DNA from: Syngnathus acus
Lineage: Eukaryota; Chordata; Actinopteri; Syngnathiformes; Syngnathidae
Direction of reading: 5' to 3'
Assembly (NCBI RefSeq): GCF_901709675.1
Contig: NC_051103.1
Coordinates: forward strand, 3,393,501-3,457,500
Length of the DNA: 64,000 nt
In this document: one piece after another, positions 12,166-24,930 of the stretch
How positions within the stretch are numbered: the first letter of the stretch is position 1
Layout of the letters: each line of letters starts with the position of its first letter
Notes under the pieces: generated by a model
What the model saw: only the letters and a program-made list of their open reading frames with translations
Database searches by the model: none
Told to the model about the DNA's origin: nothing
Translations under genes and position numbers: made by a program

Positions 12166-15100
12166 AGGGGGAGAAGAAAGAGGGCGAGTAAAAATGAAAA
12201 AGGAGGGAGAATAAGAAACTGTGGAAACTCTATGGATACGTAAAAAAAGAAAAAGTTAGCGAATACTATAATAATCTTTCAAAATATTACCGGAGCGCCC
12301 ACAGCTGAAGCTAAGAATAGTTTGAAGAGAGTAAAGTGGCTGATGATAGTTCCCGAGAAGATATGAAGGGGAGGAAGGGCAGGAGGAGGAGAAATTGGGA
12401 AAAAGTCACATGATACCGTATTTAATTGTATCACAACAATTTTTGTGAGCATTTTTTGTCGTTTCTTTAAGGAGCTCCCACACTGCTTTTATTTGGTACC
12501 GTAAAGTCACCCCTGCAGATTTGACAGCTTTCAAACTTGATTCTCAATCATAATAAATCATCAAGACTCCTTTCAACCGCCGCTGTCTCCAGTGTGCATG
12601 TGTGTGCGGTTTCCGTTAACGCGTACATGCGTGCGTCTTCTGTCGCCACATTGGAAAACGCCCCCCCACCCCTTGTAAAAGTCATGTGGCTGACGGGGAA
12701 AGCAATTCTTACCCTAATAAAATGATCTTGGATTTTAATGTTTTCCTAACACATTTGTACTAATATTGTAGCTCACACTTAAGTGTGGCGTATAATAGGC
12801 TGGCCCTCGCTGGCAGAGAAATAAAAATGCAACATTATACAGCCTGACCAAAAGTTACACTGTTATGGGCACTTTTTGCGCCTCTCAATTGAGGTAATAA
12901 ATTGAGTCTGATGGCTAATTTTAGGTGAAACCTAATACTTTGGGCTAACCTATGAGCCAGAAGGGACCATTTAATCCAAATACGTCTGGCGGTGACGCTA
13001 GAAGAGAAAAAGTCTGCCCCCCCCCCCCCCTCTCCAAACTAAGATTGTATAAAATTGATTTGCAAGACTTACAATACGCGAGAAATGCACAGCGGACGTC
13101 TCTAATTGTCTCCTGGAGGAAACGGTGAACTCGCCGTGTCGGCTTCGGCCTTTGAGCTTTTGGTGACTTGACCCCTTGAGGGATAGCGTTGCATAGCGTG
13201 CCAGTGCAATTAATGTATTATCTTACTGTACGAGATGGAAATCTTGGAATGATTAGCGTAGACACTCGCTGGGAGGATTACTTACCACTGTGGGAAGGAG
13301 TTCACTTCCAACTTCTGTACGACTATGCAAACACTGATATCATTATCAGGTTAAATGTGTTAATGTGAGAGGAATGTATTACAACAATAACCCGGAATAC
13401 TATTTAGTCCATTTTGGAAAATGGATCTTCGAATTATTCGATTGACGTTGGCGAAAATGTAATTTATAACGAGTGAAAGATTTTATCCCGCATTCCTTTG
13501 TGCTATAAATCTCGACACCATTCCATTTTAAGCCCTGACTTTTTTTTTTTTCCTCTTCGCCATATGCTTAACTGCGGCGTCATAAGTGGCTCATAAATTG
13601 TGGCCGCCTAGTGCTGATATTTTAAGCTGCGCACGTTTGACAATGCAGCCGGCTAAAAGCTGTTAAACTGTTCTACATTCAAAATGAACACATAAAAAAA
13701 ACGTGATACACTTGGCAACCCGGGCTGGTGAAAAAAAACGTATCCGACACGGCGGCGTTGCGTCACACGACACGGAAATACAATATGACAGTAATTATAT
13801 TTTGCATACCTCGGTGGAGTAATCAAATGATCGCCAATCTCCTTTAGGTAAATACAAGCGTGGCAAAGCAAACAAGGAAAGCTTGCGTGAGTCTTTGAGT
13901 AAATATTGCCCTGGTATAAGAAATTAGCCACAATCGAGTGTTGATAATTGTTTTTTATTTTCTCCCTAAACATTTGTAATTGCATCCAGAGTGTGAATGT
14001 GTGAGGAGGCAGCTGCGTCAGTGTCACGCTGCTATTGTTGCAAGTGTGGGGTCAAGTGGTTCCTCACTCGCACCCACATCACTTAATCAGACAGGCGCAC
14101 ACACTCAACAGCACACGTGCGGTGTTTTTTTTTATGTCGGGTTAAGCAGGAAAGGAATATTTTGGTGTTATTTTTAATGTATTTTATATTTAACAAGAAG
14201 CATTTTGTGCTGTTTGTATTTAAATGTGTCTGGCTGACTGGCACACAGCAAAACCTATTGCAGCCAGTTGCACATTTTAGTAGAGAAGCTCCATAATAAT
14301 GATTTATGATTGCGAAGAATGATTTATGTGCTCCATTCTTAGGTGGGAAAAGCTGGATTGCTTCTTGTGCATTGAAGTTGCTCCAGACAAGTCTTACAAT
14401 GTCTTTAGGGACATGCAGCAAAAGAAAAAAAAATATGTGGGTGTTCTTATTGCTTGACGTGGAGCCTCCCTTTTATGATATTTATATGTCATCTTGATTT
14501 GTTATTTTTTATGGCAAACACAAGGAGATTATTGGCGGCAGACTAATCAGAGTGACAGTGGTGACACACGCTGGAGAGCACCCAATGTATACTTGGGGAA
14601 CCACAAAATGGAGGCCCCGCCGCCGCTGCGGTGAGCCTTTTGACTTGACGGAACCTAGAAAAGCCAACAATCCTTCCGCAATTCTTTCTTCCTGCTCGTC
14701 TTTGACACACTCGTATCATTGAAAAAGTGAGCTCGTCGTTTCTCACTTCTTCCAGTTTGGTTTCTTTGGTTTCAACGGGGACGATCGAGTTTCCTCACAA
14801 GGGGAAAAAATTACTTTGAAAGAGCAAAATGGCGCCAAGGACAAAGCGACTGTTCCGGGTGGGGTTTGATACTTAAAAAAAAAATCTGTATGTTTATTCA
14901 TATTTCTGCATCCTGTCCATCCGCTACGTGCGTGTAGACCACAAGGGCTCGGCAGTCTTGCTGTCTACTGCCCGGTGTTTACTTAAAATGTGAGTCTGTG
15001 AAGTGAGCGTGATGCGGAGCACCTGCCCGGCCAGTCATGCTGCCGTGTGACGGCTACCGAGCTGGAAGCCTCCGGATGATATCATCAAACGCTGACAAGG

Positions 15101-15490
15101 CAGACAGGTCAAGGCGCCTGCGGTTGTTGCTGGAAAAAAGGCGGCTCCCCCCAAAATGCTTGTGTGTGACCGTGTTTCAGTTGCACGACTCATACTTCAA
15201 CATTTTGGTGCAAGTTTTTTTTTTTCTTCATCACATCGGAATGTAGTTTTTCAACCGACCTCTGATATCCTCCGATCAAGCTTTTTTTTAACTTACCTTC
15301 ACCTGTCTTAATAATACTCAGGCGTCGATTAGCACGTACATCTTTTGGATATGTTTTCATCGTGACTACTTGTAATAATAATAAGCAACTTTGTGTTTGG
15401 CAACATACTCGAAGAACAAAAACAGGAAGAAGCCTCATCCCTCCCTTCCGAAAATATTGTACCTGCTGCCGCTGCGGTATTTTTTTTCAT
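12166..15490. other. Non-coding with C-run and T-runs
   Basis: A purine-rich GGA/GAA stretch covers about 12160-12220 and 12365-12400. A 14-base C run lies at 13017-13030, and T runs at about 13540-13551 and 15217-15226. The 124-codon minus-strand frame at 13653-14027 and the 112-codon frame at 14083-14421 show no recognisable domain. No transposon end was seen. Confidence 0.5.
13017..13030. repeat. Poly(C) homopolymer, 14 bases
   Basis: An uninterrupted run of 14 C (G on the other strand). It is one of four G/C homopolymers of at least 14 bases in the window. Confidence 0.85.
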
Positions 15491-15524
15491 TTCACCCTCA
15501 AGTTTGCTTCACCCTCAAGTTTGC
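15491..15524. repeat. 17-bp perfect tandem duplication
   Basis: TTCACCCTCAAGTTTGC occurs twice head to tail (15491-15507 and 15508-15524). Perfect identity suggests a recent replication-slippage event. It is not part of a longer array. Confidence 0.9.
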
Positions 15525-17460
15525 TTGTGTCGGTCTGTCTCGACCACAGAGGACAGGTTAGCAAGGGTATGTTCTTTTTCCGTTCCCTCGTTATTATGGC
15601 CTATTTCCACCTGCAAACCTCCAGCGTTCCTCCGTTGACAGAATTTGTGTAATTACCGACGTCTACCCTTCACTTGCCACCTCATATCCTGAAACACAAC
15701 ATTTGCCGTGGCTCAAGGAAATGGAAAAAAAAAACTCCAATTTCACTCTAGGTACAAGTTGAATAGACAAAATATCTCCTGTCCTCCGTATCCCGCGTGC
15801 CACGTTGTAATCAAATCAGCATTTGGTTCGACTGACTGACTGCACGCTGTCCGCCCAAACATAATAACCCAGAATGCATTGCCGGATCGAGCCGCTATCC
15901 ACATTTCAGCAGGTCGAAGTGTTTTGATTCACTAACATTCCTATTTGAGGAACTTCAAATGTTAGGTAAAGAAACATTAGCAGCTGAATGGAAAGCAGTG
16001 TGCGCACCTATGCCGTGCACGCATGTCGATTGCACCGGCTTCCATCTATGTGTAATTTGGACATACACCTCTAAGCACACCTAAGTGTATCTAGCCAAAT
16101 GTTTTTATACGGCTCCGTGACGGGCCGGAGCCTCGGTCTAACAAAGGCGACTATTCCGATGGCGCTGGTCAAGTGAAGGAGCGCTGGACGCATAATGACA
16201 TCAAAAACAAACAGTGGTGAATGGGCACATGGTCCCTCTGTAACCACAAGGCTCTTAACGGGAAGAGTCTGTCCAGCGCCGCCGCTGCACAGCTCCGCCG
16301 CTCCAGGAAGACCCCGGCGCCAAGGAGTTAAAGTACACCTACTGTGTGCAATGTGTGTGTGTACTCTGTGCAGTGTGTGACATGAAATCTGCGCCGCCAC
16401 TCCCAAATCTATATGAAACGGACACCCAGAAAAAAAAAAGAATACAAGTCCATTTGTGCAGACATTTGCGCGCGTATATACAAATACAAACATTCTCGTA
16501 TAGTCGCGAGGGGCACGTCCCAATCACGCACCAGCAACAATATTATCCTGCCATTCACTGTCACGCCGTGATTGATGATGCCAAGGGCAGGCCAGGCTAC
16601 GGCGGCTCACTGCTTGGGATCCCCGCGATTAGCGCTCATGTAGCATAACTACGTGTCTAAAAATCAGCATATTAAAATACGAGTTGGTGGCCAAAGAACA
16701 CGCAACAGACCCCATATGGAGCGCTTTGTTGCCCCCATGTGAAATGGTTGTATTTACGCAAAGCAAAAAGTAGATGTGATTCTACGTTTTTTTTGGAATG
16801 CGCCTGCCACTCGTGGGAGTGTTGAGAAATGAGAATCTGATGAGATTTGACGTGTGGAGAAACATACACACATGACACACAACATTAAGTGCACTAAGCA
16901 CAATTAATGTTGCTTAGTTTTGTTGGATAAGTGTCAGATTGGTTCCAAATTGAAAGGATCTTGAAGCTTTTTAAAGGTAGCCTACCTATTTCATGAAAAA
17001 AAATCCGATTTTTTTTTGGTGTCACAATAAAACTTTTAAGATTTACACTCCATAATGAGCCCAGCTGTATATGTTTATGGAAGACAAGTGACATTACAGC
17101 AAACCTCCTGAGTTGCTAAGTGTAGGCGGAATTGTCCAAAACAACAGATGTACATGGAAATGTGGACAGGCTCACTTCCCGGCCTGTCGTCTTCTTCGTC
17201 TGCCCACACGATTGTTTGAATAGAAATTAGATTTAGTCATGTTGTGTTTATTTTTCATCCCCACTTGCTGATTTTAAATTTGCACTCTCTACACATATCA
17301 TAATACATAAAATAATGTTTGACTGACATTCTCAGAGAGGTATTCATTTCAAAATATTTTAAGTCGCAACTATTGTTGGTAAAAACAACACCACCAACAA
17401 AAAATGTCTCGATTTTCTGGCAAAAATAAAATTAACAAAACACAATAAATGCTTAGAAAC
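15525..17460. other. Non-coding, nothing specific recognised
   Basis: The 150-codon minus-strand frame at 16071-16523 overlaps 100- and 61-codon frames on the plus strand and has no recognisable domain, so it is taken as chance. A short GTGTGTGT run lies at about 16350-16360. A T run is at about 17010-17019. Confidence 0.5.
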
Positions 17461-17512
17461 TGATGACGCGGGCCAAATCTGGCCCCATGGCCTTGAGTTT
17501 GACACCTCTAGT
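17461..17512 (-). mobile_element. Solo hAT-like transposon end
   Basis: Read on the minus strand this begins AGGTGTCAAACTCAAGG, then a GGCC...GGGCCAGAT block and GGCCCGC. That is the same order of words as the left end of the complete hAT-like MITE at 46929-47239. I cannot find a matching opposite end within about 400 bp, so this is a truncated or badly decayed copy. Confidence 0.6.
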
Positions 17513-19589
17513 AAAATCCAAACTGTCAAATGGTGGTGATAAAGCTCTCTCCATTTTCTCTGTTTGTTCAATACTTATCATAACCGAAGCGGCCCGCAGT
17601 TACTTTGCCCTACATCAAAATAACCACAATATCCCACTCGCCGCTTTAAAACATCCTAATAAAACAGAAATTCGTTGCACGCCTCAGTAAAGCCCCCCCC
17701 CCCGGACATCCCATTTGGGACATTTTATTGCTTTATTGGCATTGATCACGCTTGAATTAATATCACGGTATGACATGTAAAGCGTCCTCAGAGAAGTTGA
17801 AAAATGTACGAGGGGGAGTAGATCGCTCGTACGCTCTGCCAATCATCGGCAAATTCTCCACGCGTTAACTTCATCAGGACGGGTGAAGCAGAAATGCTGA
17901 AAGACGTTTTTCAACCCCCGGCACCTCTCTGGGGTGTCTGGACGTGCAAATGCCGCCGACCACAGCTGCTTCCCCACGTCGTTTTATTACACAAGGTCGT
18001 AACGTTTATCCGTACGCTGTTCTACAGCGTTTTTTTTCCCTGTGTATTTAGTCATATCGAACGAAAGAAATACAAATTAACAACATATGACTTTTATGTT
18101 GCCATTACGTTTCCCCGTTGCATTTTCTGGCACGTCGAAGGCATTTGGGATGAATGGTAACCCCCGCTGCTTTTAGCATCCTGTTCTTCTTTGATTCGGT
18201 TCTGGCTCTGTTATCAGCGAGCTTGATTTGGACCAAGAGAACTGAGGCCATCTCGTGAACTTGAACTAAATCCACTGATGTTGTTTGGATAGGTGCACGC
18301 AAGGCCTTGCGAGACGCACGAAAATGGCCGTGGACGTTTTTTAATGCTGTTCCTTGAGGAGAGGTCCCGGGTTAAAAGAATTTGTCCGGCCAAGTAGGCT
18401 GTGCGAGCTGGAATTAGTTGAAAGAGAAATTTCTGGAGTGAATTTGGCCACTTTAAAGTGAGTTTAGGATGAGAACATTTGTGACAATGATTTAAAAGTA
18501 GAAGGTAACATCAATCATATTTTGCTCTTTGAGGCAGCCTACCAAGAACATCACAGTAGTGTTCCCATGTAAAACTCGAAGGAAATTGCAAAAACATATT
18601 CGGCAACATTTGCTTCACTGAGACCTTTGCACAGCAACACCGAAACAAAATACTAAACAGCGGAGCCGTGATATCGCATCTAAAAGTGTATTTTGCGCCG
18701 TTGTGGGTGTGAACACAGCAAATCAAAGCGGGCTGATGTGGCTTAAGAATGCAAACATTTTAGAAAAAACTGATTTGCTCCAATGTGGACTCAAACTAGC
18801 AACTCCTTAGCCACAATCCTGTCAGGCTGCCTAATAGGCCACGGGATGTTCCTTCTTTTGGGGCTGCTTGTTGGACCCCTCAGCCAAGACTGTAAGCCAC
18901 TGTGACAGTTCCTGGCAGCAGGCAGCAGCTCCACTGCTTAAGTTGTAACAGATCACCACATGGGATCCCACAGGGCGTGAGTTATGCTCCCGGCGCTTTG
19001 TCTTTGCCTTTTAATGGCTAGTTTATCGCTCATTTTTTGTCGGCGGTTGAACAGAGGTCAGCGAGGAAATATTTGAATGCGTTATGTTGCGATTCATTTG
19101 ACTGCTCAGAACACAGGAACTGAATATTGTCTTTAAAAATAATTAGTCATTCGAAGTTATTTTGTATTGATTTTATATGCGTAAATCAGCAAGCTCGACA
19201 TTTCATAGCGGCTTCCTTTGGCCGCGGCTTCTCCAGATGTTCAACCAGGGGAAAACTAAACAGCAAGGCTAACTCTGATGAGTCACCAGCGGCGCTATGA
19301 AATCCAATCCAGGCAGTGTCTGCCTTGAGAGAGAGCGTTTTAGTGAAAACAGTGTCATTACTACAACCTGAGGTCTTGCAGGCCGGGGACCTTTTTGCAG
19401 TGAACCAAGAATCGAACAAGATGAGAGGGGAGTGGCTTTAACTCGATACAATCGGGGAGCGGATGGAGCCCGCGGGATGGACAGTGGCGATGCCAAAGTC
19501 TTTGTTTGAACTGGAGCGAATTTGAATACTTGCATCATAGCGGGCCTCCAAGAATAATGTCAAAAGCTGATGACTCAAATAGAAAATAG
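17513..19589. other. Non-coding; C-run and weak B-box-like word
   Basis: A C run lies at about 17693-17703. On the minus strand near 18780-18830 there is an AGTTTGAGTCC word resembling a Pol III B box, without a convincing A box or tRNA fold. The frames at 19186-19538 (minus strand, up to 89 codons) show no domain. No gene was identified. Confidence 0.45.
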
Positions 19590-19900
19590 AGAGTTAAGCT
19601 CGGCCTGTCTTGCTCAGTTAGCGCTGAGCCCCCGGGTGCATCAAAGGAGCTTTCAAACCATTGCATAATGGATCGACGCTTTCTATCAAATTAGCTTGGC
19701 TCGGCTTAAAATGTCAAGGCAACACACTTTGAAAAATAATGAACTTGGGCGATCCATCCAAATATTGGAGATGTGTCACACTCTCTCCATCTCCCTAGCT
19801 GTTCTCCGTCAAAGCAAACGGAGCTGCTTATGAAACGAGCGCTCGGAGAACTGTATCTGAGGTGACGAATCGAAAGTCATGTTCTCACCTGTGATGTCAT
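19590..19900. promoter_or_regulatory. Candidate conserved non-coding element (unproven)
   Basis: Dense transcription-factor-like words in repeat-free sequence: ATCAAAGG (TCF/LEF, about 19640), TTGCATAAT (POU-like, about 19661), ATGGATC and AAATTAG (homeodomain-like, about 19688), and GATCCATCCAAATA further on. No open frame spans the block. The call is inference from motif clustering only. Confidence 0.2.
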
Positions 19901-20000
19901 AGACCTGGGTGAAGTGACGGGTGAAAAAGCAAAGCGCTTTTTCCCCTGCTCTGGCATTTTAAGGACACCCAAGGGAGCAAGACGTCAGTGTCACCGCTGC

Positions 20001-20034
20001 CATCATCATCCTTCTAATCATCATCATCATCATC
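20001..20034. repeat. Imperfect (CAT)n trinucleotide tract
   Basis: Three CAT units, an interruption (CTTCTAA), then about five more. It encodes a run of histidines in one frame (part of an 87-codon frame at 19914-20177), which is explained by the repeat. Confidence 0.8.
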
Positions 20035-20402
20035 CACAGGAGCAAAACTCCATTTCGCTTCCATCCATTATTTTTACCCACTTGAGTAATTTGCTGCTCT
20101 TACCTTTGTTTATATTTTCACCTCCGCGTCGTGTAACTTGCAAACATTTACGTGTTATTTCACTTGCAGTTCTCTAATGTATGCACAGGCTTGTAATTCC
20201 ATGTGCTAAATTATGTGCAAATAATCAGGAGAGAAAAAAAAAAGGCCAGATCCAAAAACAATCTATTTCTCACTTCCAAAATACACTCTCTACTTAGGCA
20301 CGTGTTTCTTTCTATTTATATAAAAAGGCAATGTCTGCTCATATTTTTTTCTTTCTTTCCTGTGTTGGGGTTTTTACTTCCCTCTTGTTTTCCTTTGCCC
20401 CA

Positions 20403-20426
20403 ACACACACACACACACACACACAC
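20403..20426. repeat. (AC)12 microsatellite
   Basis: An uninterrupted AC tract of 24 bases. The HTHTHT peptide in a 109-codon frame (20203-20532) comes from this repeat. Confidence 0.92.
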
Positions 20427-23400
20427 TTTATCCTTCCTCCCGCACCAGCCTAGTTCTATTTGGGTTATATGGCTTGCATTACACAATCCACAATTTACAT
20501 ATTCAGAGGAAGATAAGGGGAGACATTTTTAGAGCTTTTGCTACTATTTCAGATGTGCGTATGAGAATCGCTAAGCAGTTGCGAGCCGGCAGACATAGCT
20601 GGAAAATAGGTGTAAGAAATTGGGTTGTTAATATTTTAGGGCCTTACTGCTTTCCAGAGGAATAAAAAACCTTGCCACGCTCAAAATATAGCATATTAAT
20701 AATGTCGCAATTAGCATGGTTGTCTGGAACCATCATCAAAAGTTATTTTACTCACATAATATTAATCGAGGTGTTCTTAGCGCTCGTGACGTCAGATTCG
20801 GGCCGAGACTTGTTTGCGAGAAGAATGAGCGCTTTCAAATTGCATTTGGTGCTGTTGAACAGATAACATTGATTCTTTTCAGTTGCAAAAAAAAAATCCT
20901 GAAATAATTGTCGGCCTAACAACCCAAAATACTGTTTGCTTTTAAATTACGAGTTAGAAAAATCCAATATTTAGAGTAGAAAGTGAATGCTGGCATAGGA
21001 TACCTTCTAATTTGCTGGGGAGGAGAACAGCTCAGCTTTGTGCAGCCAAAACGTTTCAAATTGTCCGATACACAATCTGAGGTCTAAAACAAACTGGATC
21101 CTATGAGTTGGCACCGAGTGATGGGGCTGGAGTTCCAGCGCGCTGCGGCGTGCATGGTGGTGACCCGCTGTCCTGTATGCTAATACGAGCGGGACACAGA
21201 GTCCACTGTGAGCGGCAGCACAGTGGCCTGTTGTGACGGCGACTCGTGGAACAGAGGCCCTATATGTCCCTCTGTGAGTGGCACGTGTGTCCTCACCCTC
21301 TGCGGCTAAATATAGAAACAATAACAAAGGGGAGAGGGAAATGCCTGATTAAGGAAAAAAAAAACTCAGATAATATCGGTTCACAACCAATGAATAAAGC
21401 ATAGAGAAATCATCGCTAAACATTTGTGTGGATTCATTATATCATAAATATTGTGTCGAAAATGAAATACATTACATGAATTTAAAATGAAATTATAGTC
21501 ATTATGATGTGGGTTATATTTTTTCCCCACCTAAGCCAAATCTTGCAGTGTGAAAATGTCCAACATATTTTCTTTAACTGCTGCCCAATATTTCCAAATA
21601 CGAGCAGTGCATGAGATTTTTCAAGCTGTTTATGTTGAACCAGCAGCATTTATTTACTTTCCAGCGCGGTGGCTGACTCCCAACCCTCCTGGTCCTTTAA
21701 GTGTCTTGTTATCTCTGTAAGATGTATTTGGCCAAGCGTGTTAGCGCCGCACGCTCTATGGGCGTCTTGTTCCCCGTATTTGCTTTTCGTCACAGAAGCG
21801 GCGAGAAGATGGATGAGTCTTTCAGAGCCGATAACCCTGTTTTCTGCCGTCATTAGCTCGTAAGCAGGCCAACCACCCGTGTGATCCCTCTTCATCTCAA
21901 ATAGACTGGAAAATGTAAGATTGCAGAGCTGTCCAGAGTGACCGCTTCTATAATCAGCCTGACCCTGATGGACAGCTTCGGTTAATACCCGGGAGCGCTC
22001 AGTGTTGGTCTTTCCTCGGACTCTATTTGCTCAAACGTACAAGAGAGATTCCTACAGGAAGATAGCGTCGGTACTTACTCAAAGCGCAATTGATCCGAAT
22101 AAACCGGCTTCCTACTGGGCTCAACGACATCGGGATTTGAATAAAGATGGAAATAAGGTTGACGTAAATACGCCACAATCCGCAACATCCCAAATTAATC
22201 AGTTTAATTGAAGCAGAGGAAAATATCATCGCAGTGGTCGAGAGAGTCGTCGTTACGGGGTTTATGTTGCGGACTGTATACGGTGGCGTCATCGTTCCCG
22301 GTTTGCTGCAGAAACGTCACAGTAGAGCTGGAACATTTTTTTTCTCCGCAGTCATGGGAATTGTAATATTCTCTTCGCTGGTTCTTCCCAGGCTGCTAAG
22401 TCAAATTATAAAATTAGAGCCCTTGGATCTCATTTTATATTCTTCGGAAGCAAATCGGTTTCAACGGGCTTCTATTTGAGACGGCTTGACACGTAAATGC
22501 AAAAAGCTTTTCGACCTCCTGTGCTCTCGTATCAATCACTACATATTTTAAGAGCTTAGCGGTGGGTGAAGCCCAATGAACAAATATTTGGCGTGTCCAG
22601 GCAAACATTTCCCTCATGTTTAATCAAAAGGCAGAACAGCAGAGCAGTGTAGGTGTCCTTCAGTGAATCTCAGTGCCAGATAAACACTTGCGGTGGACAG
22701 CGTGTACACAAATCTCCAGCAGACACGGGCATCGAGCGTCCACGGAAAAACCTTAACGTGTTGGTGGCATGGTCAATTTGACCTTGTTGAGAACGTGTGG
22801 TTAGATGTGTGCATTTGTCACATATCTTTTGCTAACTTGGCGTGAGATGAAATAAGTCAAACGAGGCAAATCTGAAAGAATGGATGGGTTTTCTATTCTC
22901 GACTGCTTAACCGTTGGTATTGCAAAAATGACTCACAAATCAACTTGGATGCCAACGTGAAGCGCCCGCGTTCATCCGCTTCCACCGTAACAGAGATGGC
23001 TGGTGCCTAGTCAGCACTTTCTCCACTTGCATGCTGAGTCCGTCATTTTCAACACCCCTAACAGCCGTGTCAGGCCAGTGCCTGGTTTGACATACCGTGT
23101 TTGACAGTGGAAAAGCTGTTTTAATTCAAAATATTTGCCCAATTATTCAGAGACAGATGTGCTCATTTTCTCATGTATTTGATTTCACGCAACTCGGAAT
23201 AAAAGCTCGTCCCCGTTTGCGAAAGCCATCGGTGAGCAAAGTCCGCTTCGGGCGCGTTAGCTCGCGCCTTGGAGAAAGGATACATTTCAAATTGTTATCA
23301 AGGATTGTCCAAAGACTACACATGCCTTCACTGCTATACCGGGGTCTTGGCTCGAGGCTGTATTTGCACAGTTCCTCGTCCACTCCGGTAGACTTAGAGT

Positions 23401-24889
23401 TTAGTCGCACTATTACATTTGGGCTGCTTGAATGCCAACGAAAATGTTGTAGTCATGAATTCTTGCGTGCTGATTTGGCACTTGCCACGTTGTACAGCTC
23501 CGATCATATTTGGGGCATATACCCAAGGACTTGTCAGGATGTTATAGCAAAACAAGCTGGACTCGATGGAAAAAAAGCAATTTATTCCCCGTGAGCCATC
23601 AAAGTTAAAGTCCAGACAAGCTGATGGATGAACCTGTCATGTCTGTTCCCCCGCCCCTTATTTGTCCTAGTTTGTTCGTAGCACTAGAAAGGGCAAAACT
23701 TCAGGAAGAAAGACTGGAAACCATGAAATTGATAGCACGTTATATACCGAAACCTGACATGTGGTCAAACCCAGGCACACCCGCGAGCACAACCACCCGT
23801 GACATCTTCATAGCTTGGGTCCAAAGACTTATTGGATTAACACTTGGGTATGCACTTTCACGTGCGGCCGTTGGACGTTTTCTGTCAAAGAAAGTCCAAA
23901 TCATTCAAAGTAATCTATAAAAGAGGTTTATTTTGACAAACTGCTCAACATGATATCCTCAGGCCTCCCAGACAATCCGATCATTTGATACTGCGAAATG
24001 CGCTTTTCCAGAGAGGCATTTGGCAAACGGACTGCATATTATTCGGGCAAAGACACTGGATTCGACTTGTTTGATGGTAACTGTCTGGCAGTTTTATTTA
24101 GTGCAATGTTATAAGATACCCAAAGTGTTTTTGGATCTGGTGTGGCTCGTGTCAGAGCTCTGTTCTGATTCAATAAAATATGAGGGAATACAAAATCTGG
24201 ATCGGATCAAAATAGCTTTGCGCGATGACATTTCTCCTACAGATCCAAGATCTTAGTTGCGCAATAGTAATACATTATTTTATCGAGAATTTAGTATTCT
24301 TTTACGATGCTCATGTGACAGATATTGTCAAGCATCTGCCGAAGTGATCTTACCAAAGAAATAAAATGCAATCTGAGAGGTTGTCAATATTTTCCCAATC
24401 TTTGACCTGATTCTGCCTCGCTGAGGTCGACTTCAACTGAAGTTGAAGTAAAGAGAATCCCACAAATGGAAGCCGAGAGACCGAAAGACACGGACAGCGT
24501 GGCCTTCTTAATGGACCGTGACGGCTAACTTGAAAGTATCTGTTTTGCATCAAAGGAAAAATATGAATATTATTCTTGACAACGCTATATAAAGTGCAAA
24601 TTATCTAATCCCTCTGGTGTTTTTTTCCAGAAACTCTTAAAGCCGTGTTTGGCAGAAATATCCAGCAGATCCCAAAAGAGCCATTTTGCCTTAATATCTC
24701 TCAATATGCAAAACTTTCCAAATTCTCCAGCAGTTTTAGTTGGCAGGTGTTACTAACTATATTTTGGTGGAATATTTTTATGCTTAGCAACGGCCTACCT
24801 GTTCTCGTAAGCGTGTATCTCATTTGGTTCATGATCCCGTTGAATCGTTTGAACAAATAATGCATCGTAGCATTAGCATTTTAGCCACG
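20427..24889. other. Non-coding; run of chance plus-strand frames at 23.1-24.9 kb
   Basis: Repeat-free, moderately CpG-containing sequence. The longest frame of the window (165 codons, 23097-23594) is followed on the same strand by 98-, 78- and 71-codon frames (23624-23920, 24020-24256, 24645-24860). They lie in different phases, have no recognisable domain or strong initiation context in common, and could be chance. The sequence at 21640-22290 has the look of constrained non-coding DNA (several TAATTA/ATTAAT words), but I cannot test this. Confidence 0.45.
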
Positions 24890-24930
24890 ACTAACTAGCC
24901 ACCGAACCCAAAAAAGGTTAGGGACCACTG
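24890..24930 (+). mobile_element. Decayed hAT-like transposon end
   Basis: The block ends in AAAAAGGTTAGGGACCACTG. Read on the other strand this starts CAGTGGTCCCTAACC, close to a vertebrate hAT terminal sequence of the CAGTGGTCCCCAACC type, and the AGCCACCGAACC before it fits the subterminal part. No partner end was found nearby. Placement in hAT is from remembered terminal motifs and is moderately uncertain. Confidence 0.45.

Noticed and set aside
16071-16523. 150-codon minus-strand frame
   Set aside because: Frames on the opposite strand overlap it, and part is encoded by a T run and a GT/CA stretch.
18780-18830. tRNA or SINE with AGTTTGAGTCC as B box
   Set aside because: No A box at a suitable distance and no similarity to the other SINE-like fragments.
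23097-23594. Longest open frame (165 codons, plus strand) as a protein-coding gene
   Set aside because: No recognisable domain, no convincing splice or promoter context, and the length is about what chance gives for 64 kb at this base composition.
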